A stretch of DNA of 64,000 nucleotides from the NCBI GenBank assembly GCA_965214285.1, contig OZ243946.1, forward strand, positions 62,001 through 126,000. Direction: 5' to 3'. A model generated the notes under the pieces. It saw only the letters and a list, made by a program, of their open reading frames with translations, was not told the DNA's origin and searched no databases. Of the stretch, positions 60,225-64,000 are shown in pieces (position 1 is the first letter of the stretch; each line of letters begins with the position of its first letter). The translations under genes were made by a program, and so were the position numbers. The stretch comes from G963422745 sp965214285 (lineage in GTDB: Bacteria; Actinomycetota; Acidimicrobiia; Acidimicrobiales; Aldehydirespiratoraceae).

Positions 60225-61378
60225 TACCGGACCCCAAGGTGTCTTCGGAGGGCGAAGAAGGTAGCGGAGTTCTTGACCCCGAGGAGGTAAAAGGCCTCCG
60301 TATACGACGTTTGGCCCTCAAGCGTGCTGGCGATGACCTCAGAGGCAAACCTCTTGCTGACCTGCACCGCCTTGGTGTTGTAGTAGTCCCCGCCCGAGCC
60401 GCTCTTGGGCACAACCTCGGCGATCCTCCGGCGCTCGGCATCCAGCTCGCGCAGGTACTGATCCCAGGTCAGGGCACCCGCCTCGCGCATGCGACCCAGA
60501 ATCACCTGCGTGGACACGCTGAATCGCTCGGCGAGGCTCCTCAACTGTGGGCGCACACCCGCACCGGCATCGAACACGGACATGAACTCGTCCAAGGGCA
60601 CGAGCAGCTCAGCAGCCACCTGGTTGCACCAGCGCTCATCCTCGAACTGTCGAGCCGAAGTGGCCTCGGCGTCGGAGAGAGCTGTCGAGCCGAGCCACAG
60701 ATGGGCGAGCTCGTGCGCCAGCGTGAACACCTGTGCGGCCTTGGAATCGGCGCCGTTGACGAACACCAGCGGCGCGTAGGGATCGCTGAGCGCGAACCCC
60801 CGGAACTCCTCGGGATCGAGCTTGCGATGGGTGTTGGAGCCCACGATGCCGCTGATCATCACCAACACGCCGATGCTCTCGGCGTTCTCGCGCAGACGGG
60901 TGAGCGCAGCGTCGGGGCCGCGCAGACGCTCACGGGCCTCGCTGCCCCAGTCCAGGAGATCGCGCATCACGCCGGCTGCCTCGGAAGGCGCTGTGGCGGT
61001 CGTCGCCGTGCCCACAAAGGCCAGAGGCTCCTCGCCGTTCATGAGCTGGTTGTCGCGGTACCACTCCTGACGCGACTGACAGGCGTACAGCGTGTCCAGC
61101 AGATCGCCGGACACCGCCTCCGGCTTCGGCCGGTTGCCTGTGGTGCGAAAATCGGGGATGGGGACTTCCTCCAGCGGCGGCTCGTCGAGGAAAAGGAACC
61201 CAATCGGCGTGTACGTCTTGCGGGCGAACTCCTTCAGTTGCTTGAGCGTCGGCACATGGCGCCCCGTCAGCCAGTCGTCATATCGCTGGAAACGCCCCGC
61301 CCAGGTCTCCGCGTCGATCCCCGACCGGGCACGCGCCCACTCCAGGAGCTGAGGGCGCACTTCGACTCGAACCGTCAT
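60224..61378 (-). CDS. ImmA/IrrE-family metallopeptidase with N-terminal HTH-like region, probable antitoxin
   Basis: A 384-residue COG2856-type protein. The N-terminal part (about 1-75: EVRPQLLEWARARSG, LKQLKEFARKTYTPIGFLFLDEPP) is a degenerate helix-turn-helix. VPIPDFRT is a family block. The peptidase has AHELAHLWLG (zinc HExxH, about 235) and the later Glu in CNQVAAELLVP. As first gene of the pair with the PIN protein it probably represses the operon and controls the toxin. ATG 61378 is preferred over an ATG nine bases upstream, with CATAAT 7 bases before it. Confidence 0.88.
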   Translation of the reverse strand: MTVRVEVRPQLLEWARARSGIDAETWAGRFQRYDDWLTGRHVPTLKQLKEFARKTYTPIGFLFLDEPPLEEVPIPDFRTTGNRPKPEAVSGDLLDTLYACQSRQEWYRDNQLMNGEEPLAFVGTATTATAPSEAAGVMRDLLDWGSEARERLRGPDAALTRLRENAESIGVLVMISGIVGSNTHRKLDPEEFRGFALSDPYAPLVFVNGADSKAAQVFTLAHELAHLWLGSTALSDAEATSARQFEDERWCNQVAAELLVPLDEFMSVFDAGAGVRPQLRSLAERFSVSTQVILGRMREAGALTWDQYLRELDAERRRIAEVVPKSGSGGDYYNTKAVQVSKRFASEVIASTLEGQTSYTEAFYLLGVKNSATFFALRRHLGVR

Positions 61379-61385
61379 GGCCCGC

Positions 61386-61391
61386 ATTATG
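61386..61391 (-). promoter_or_regulatory. -10 element before the ImmA-PIN pair
   Basis: CATAAT on minus, one base from the TATAAT consensus, ends 7 bases before ATG 61378, suggesting a leaderless message. Confidence 0.45.
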
Positions 61392-61502
61392 GCCGCTGCA
61401 GGCCGGCATGGGGTGCCGCGTCAGCATCTGAGGAGCAGGTGCCTGCGGGCGCTGTGGGCGTTCAGTTTGCAAGCGGGGCGCTGAGGCGGAAAAGTTGGGG
61501 CC

Positions 61503-62861
61503 GTGAACGAGACCACAGAACCGACCGCAAGCACCACCGGCCAGGCCCCCGACGAGGGCCCGCCGGCCGACGCCCACCACGTGGTGATCAGCGCCGACAC
61601 CCACTGCGGGGCCGAGCTGCACGGCTACAAGGCCTACCTGGAGTCGAAGTACCACGAGGACTTCGACCACTGGGCGGCGTCCATGGAGGCCGACACCGAG
61701 CGCCGCAAGGAGCTGTTCAAGGACATGGAGCGCTCGCCGCTGGAGGTGGGCGTCGACGGCGACCCCGACGAGTTCGGCGACCGCAACTGGTCCAGCGAGC
61801 GCCGCCTGCGCGAGCAGTCAGCCGACGGCGTGATCGCGGCGGTGCTGTTCCCCAACACCCAGCCGCCGTTCGCCCCCGCAGCGGCCAGCTCGTTCGAGGC
61901 GCCGCCCTACAGCGACAACTTCGAGCACCGCTGGGCCGGGCTCAAGGCCCACAACCGCTGGCTCGCCGACTTCGTGTCCGAGGCCCCCGAGCGCCGGGCG
62001 GGCATCGTCCAGATCTTCCTCGGCGACGTGGAGGGCTCGGTGGCCGAGATCGAATGGGCCGCCGAGCAGGGCCTGCGCGGCGGCATCCTGGTGCCCGGCG
62101 CGCCGCCGGACTCGCCGTTCGAGCCGCTGTACTCCAAGGCCTACGACCCGATCTGGGCCGCCGCCGACGCCCACGGCATGCCGCTCAACCATCACGCAGG
62201 CGGCGCCACACCGAGCTTCGGCAACCACTTCCCGTCGTCGCTGGCGATGTTCATGCTGGAGGTGCAGTGGTGGACCCAGCGGGCGCTGTGGCACCTGATG
62301 TTCGCCGGCGTCTTCGAGCGCCACCCCGACCTGCACTACGTGATCACCGAGACCGGCACCGCCTGGGTGCCCGACACCCTGGCCAAGCTCGACAGCTTCT
62401 ACCACCGCATGAAGTACAGCCGCTACGGCTCGGAGTCGATCTTCGGCGGCCAGGCCGTGGCGCAGATGTCGCTCACGCCCTCGGAGTACTTCGCCCGCCA
62501 GTGCTACATCGGCGCCTCGTTCCTGCGGCCCGCCGAGGCCCACCTCACCCGCACCGTCGGCGTGGACCGGGTGATGTGGGGCAGCGACTACCCCCACATC
62601 GAGGGCTCGCACCCCCACACCCGCGAGCACCTGCGGCTCACCTTCGCCAACCTGACCACCGCCGAGACCGCCAAGATGCTCACCGCCAACGCGGCACGGG
62701 TCTACAACTTCGACCTCGACGCCCTGGCGCCGCTGGCGGAGCGCTTCTGCCCGACGGTCGGCGAGGTGGCCACGCCGATCGACTACGCCGAGATCCCCGA
62801 GCGCGCCAAGGGCTGCCCCGGCATGAACCCGCTCAACCAGATCGAGCCGGCCGCGGCATGA
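61503..62861 (+). CDS. amidohydrolase 2 family (metal-dependent TIM-barrel) protein
   Basis: A 452-residue amidohydrolase_2-type hydrolase or decarboxylase. VVISADTHCGAEL near 27 gives the first metal motif, and PLNHHAGGATPSFGNHFPSSLAMFMLE near 225 the His pair. HYVITETGTAWVP follows near 282 and VMWGSDYPHIEGSHPHTREHL near 360 holds the final metal Asp. The group includes ACMS decarboxylase, salicylate-type decarboxylases and many actinobacterial members of unknown role. The GTG start at 61503 is not strongly supported. Its stop overlaps the SDR start (ATGA), so the two probably act together. Confidence 0.89.
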   Translation: MNETTEPTASTTGQAPDEGPPADAHHVVISADTHCGAELHGYKAYLESKYHEDFDHWAASMEADTERRKELFKDMERSPLEVGVDGDPDEFGDRNWSSERRLREQSADGVIAAVLFPNTQPPFAPAAASSFEAPPYSDNFEHRWAGLKAHNRWLADFVSEAPERRAGIVQIFLGDVEGSVAEIEWAAEQGLRGGILVPGAPPDSPFEPLYSKAYDPIWAAADAHGMPLNHHAGGATPSFGNHFPSSLAMFMLEVQWWTQRALWHLMFAGVFERHPDLHYVITETGTAWVPDTLAKLDSFYHRMKYSRYGSESIFGGQAVAQMSLTPSEYFARQCYIGASFLRPAEAHLTRTVGVDRVMWGSDYPHIEGSHPHTREHLRLTFANLTTAETAKMLTANAARVYNFDLDALAPLAERFCPTVGEVATPIDYAEIPERAKGCPGMNPLNQIEPAAA

Positions 62862-63835
62862 CCGCTGGGACTGACATGGCCGACGACATGACCAACGGCG
62901 CCGACACCACCGGCGAGCCCGAGCTTGCGCCGATCGTGTTCGCCGAGTCGGTGGCGGTCGTCACCGGCGGGGCGGGCGGCATCGGCAAGGGCATCGTCAA
63001 GGCGCTGGCACGGCGCGGCGCGACCGTGGTGATCGCCGACATCGAAGCAGGCGCCATCGACGCCGCCGTGGACGAGCTGAGCGCCCTGGGCCTGGCCGGC
63101 AGCGTCTCGGGCATCGCCGTCGACGTGAGCGACGAAGCCTCGGTCACAGCCCTCGCCGATGCGGTCTACGGCGAGCACGGACGCTGCAACCTGCTGTTCA
63201 ACAACGCGGGCGTGACCTCCGGCGGAGGCGGCAAGCCCTGGCAGCAGGAGCCCAACGACTGGCGCTGGTGCTTCGGCGTCAACGTGTTCGGCCCCGCCAT
63301 CGGGGTGTCCACGTTCGTGCCGCGCATGATCGAGGGCGGCGAGCCGGGCCAGGTGGTCAACACCTCCTCGGGCGACGGCGGCTTCGCGCCGGTGCCGACC
63401 GCCTCGGTGTACGCCGCCTCCAAGGCCGCCGTGTCGTGCTTCACCGAGGCGCTGCAGCACAACCTGGTCTCCGAGGGCACCCAGCTGCGGGCGTCGGTGT
63501 TCTACCCCAGCGGCGGGCTCATGCCGACCGGCCTGTTCACCGCGTCGCGCAACCGGCCCGAGCACCTTCAGCGGGTCGGCGCGGGCACCGGCAGGTCGTC
63601 GATGAGCTTCGAGCAGATGAAGGCGATGCTCGAGGCGGCCGGGCGAGACGTGAAGGTGGCCGACCTCGACGAGCTCGGCGAGTTCGTGGCGGACGGCGTG
63701 GCGGCGCGCCGCTTCGTGATCGCCCGAGACCTCGACGACACCATCGAGCTGCTGCACCGGCGCGCCGAGGCCATCTCGCGTTTCGAGGTGCCGCCGCATC
63801 ACGGCATGCCGCTGGCGCCGCCCTCCGGTGGCTGA
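62858..63835 (+). CDS. short-chain dehydrogenase/reductase
   Basis: A 325-residue classical SDR. SVAVVTGGAGGIGKGIVKALARRGATVVIADIE (about 28-60) is the NAD(P)-binding region with the acidic residue that favours NAD. LLFNNAGVTSGGGG near 110, a catalytic Ser in VVNTSSGDGG near 164 and YAASKAAVSCF near 181 follow. The usual SDR length is about 250; the extra is a 25-residue start and a C-terminal helical part (about 240-325). ATG 62858 overlaps the amidohydrolase stop. Confidence 0.91.
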   Translation: MTAGTDMADDMTNGADTTGEPELAPIVFAESVAVVTGGAGGIGKGIVKALARRGATVVIADIEAGAIDAAVDELSALGLAGSVSGIAVDVSDEASVTALADAVYGEHGRCNLLFNNAGVTSGGGGKPWQQEPNDWRWCFGVNVFGPAIGVSTFVPRMIEGGEPGQVVNTSSGDGGFAPVPTASVYAASKAAVSCFTEALQHNLVSEGTQLRASVFYPSGGLMPTGLFTASRNRPEHLQRVGAGTGRSSMSFEQMKAMLEAAGRDVKVADLDELGEFVADGVAARRFVIARDLDDTIELLHRRAEAISRFEVPPHHGMPLAPPSGG

Positions 63836-63891
63836 GCCGACCGAGCCCGCCGAGCGCTCCGGTGGCTGATCCGGCCGAGCCCGGCGAGCCC
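63824..63891 (+). repeat. imperfect tandem 34-bp repeat at the SDR/next-gene border
   Basis: Units 63824-63857 and 63858-63891 differ at four positions. The first covers the SDR stop. Each carries a GTGGCTGA; only the second GTG (63862) opens a frame that stays open to the window end, the first (63828) stops after 13 codons. Confidence 0.85.
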
Positions 63892-64000
63892 CCCACAGGC
63901 GAGCGGTCCGCAGCCGCGCTGGCGGCCGCGGTGCTCGACACCGAAGCCGGCCGCCGCCAGGCCCAGCAGGCCCGCGCCGAGAGCGTGCTCTTCGCGGACG
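63862..64000 (+). CDS. start of an unidentified ORF, cut by the window end
   Basis: GTG 63862 opens a frame of 46 codons with no stop before base 64000. The peptide begins MADPAEPGEPPTGE, Pro/Glu-rich, then turns helical (AALAAAVLDTEAGRRQAQQA). It is too short to name. It lies on the SDR strand and 26 bases downstream. Confidence 0.5.
   Translation, partial: MADPAEPGEPPTGERSAAALAAAVLDTEAGRRQAQQARAESVLFAD

Noticed and set aside
60239..63835. A 1198-codon plus-strand frame ending in the SDR
   Set aside because: Residues before the ATG at 62858 are frame-shifted or antisense readings of the ImmA-type peptidase and amidohydrolase genes. The SDR start overlaps the amidohydrolase stop in the usual way.

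Overview
The window is very GC-rich actinobacterial chromosome. It has frequent GTG and TTG starts, densely overlapping operons, two luciferase-like oxidoreductases of the kind that use coenzyme F420, a wax-ester/diacylglycerol acyltransferase and many CoA-dependent enzymes. This fits a member of the Acidimicrobiia or a related aerobic actinobacterium; that placement is inference, as no rRNA is present. I see no tRNA, rRNA, CRISPR array, transposase, phage gene or replication origin. No gene-free stretch exceeds about 300 bases.

Layout. 1-7 kb: a 5'-truncated acyl-CoA dehydrogenase; a minus-strand trio (class I amidotransferase, enoyl-CoA hydratase, LLM oxidoreductase); a small Cys-rich lipoprotein; then a Lrp-type effector-domain protein, an acyl-CoA dehydrogenase and a glutamine-synthetase-like ligase. 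7-13 kb: a minus-strand operon (acetoacetate-decarboxylase-like protein, CYP125-like P450, homoprotocatechuate-type dioxygenase, amidotransferase), then folD and a divergent class III CoA-transferase. 13-22 kb: a phenylacetate cluster with paaI and paaX on plus and the operon paaZ-A-B-C-D-E-K on minus. Its promoter carries a paired inverted repeat that is a good PaaX operator candidate. 22-29.5 kb: a branched-chain-amino-acid-type (HAAT) ABC importer operon led by a long-chain-type acyl-CoA ligase. 29.6-45.5 kb: a Baeyer-Villiger-type monooxygenase, a four-CBS protein, a glycerolipid pair (HAD-PlsC fusion and WS/DGAT), valS, threonine aldolase, a second Cys-rich lipoprotein, an unknown propeller-like protein, a ROK kinase, a LigD-type polymerase and an MFS transporter. 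45.6-51.7 kb: a small membrane protein, ilvD, a LigA/LigB dioxygenase pair, shikimate kinase and a NamZ-like lipoprotein. 51.7-57 kb: hpaE and hpaF divergent from hpaG, a quinone oxidoreductase and hpaH. 57-64 kb: a SnoaL-like protein, a FadD3-like ligase, a second LLM oxidoreductase, a toxin-antitoxin-like pair (ImmA/IrrE peptidase plus DUF4411 PIN protein), an amidohydrolase, an SDR and a truncated ORF.

Functionally this is a catabolic region. Phenylacetate is activated (PaaK), epoxidised (PaaABCDE) and ring-opened (PaaZ). Five of the enzymes of homoprotocatechuate meta-cleavage (HpaD, E, F, G, H) are present but split over three places about 43 kb apart. HpaBC and HpaI are not seen. A CYP125-like P450 and a FadD3-like ligase hint at steroid catabolism.

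Two whole-window patterns stand out. At least 13 transcription-unit heads have a TANNNT hexamer 6-8 bases before the start codon, the signature of leaderless transcripts. Several conserved enzymes carry Ala/Gly/Asp-rich low-complexity insertions, and several gene borders carry short tandem duplications.
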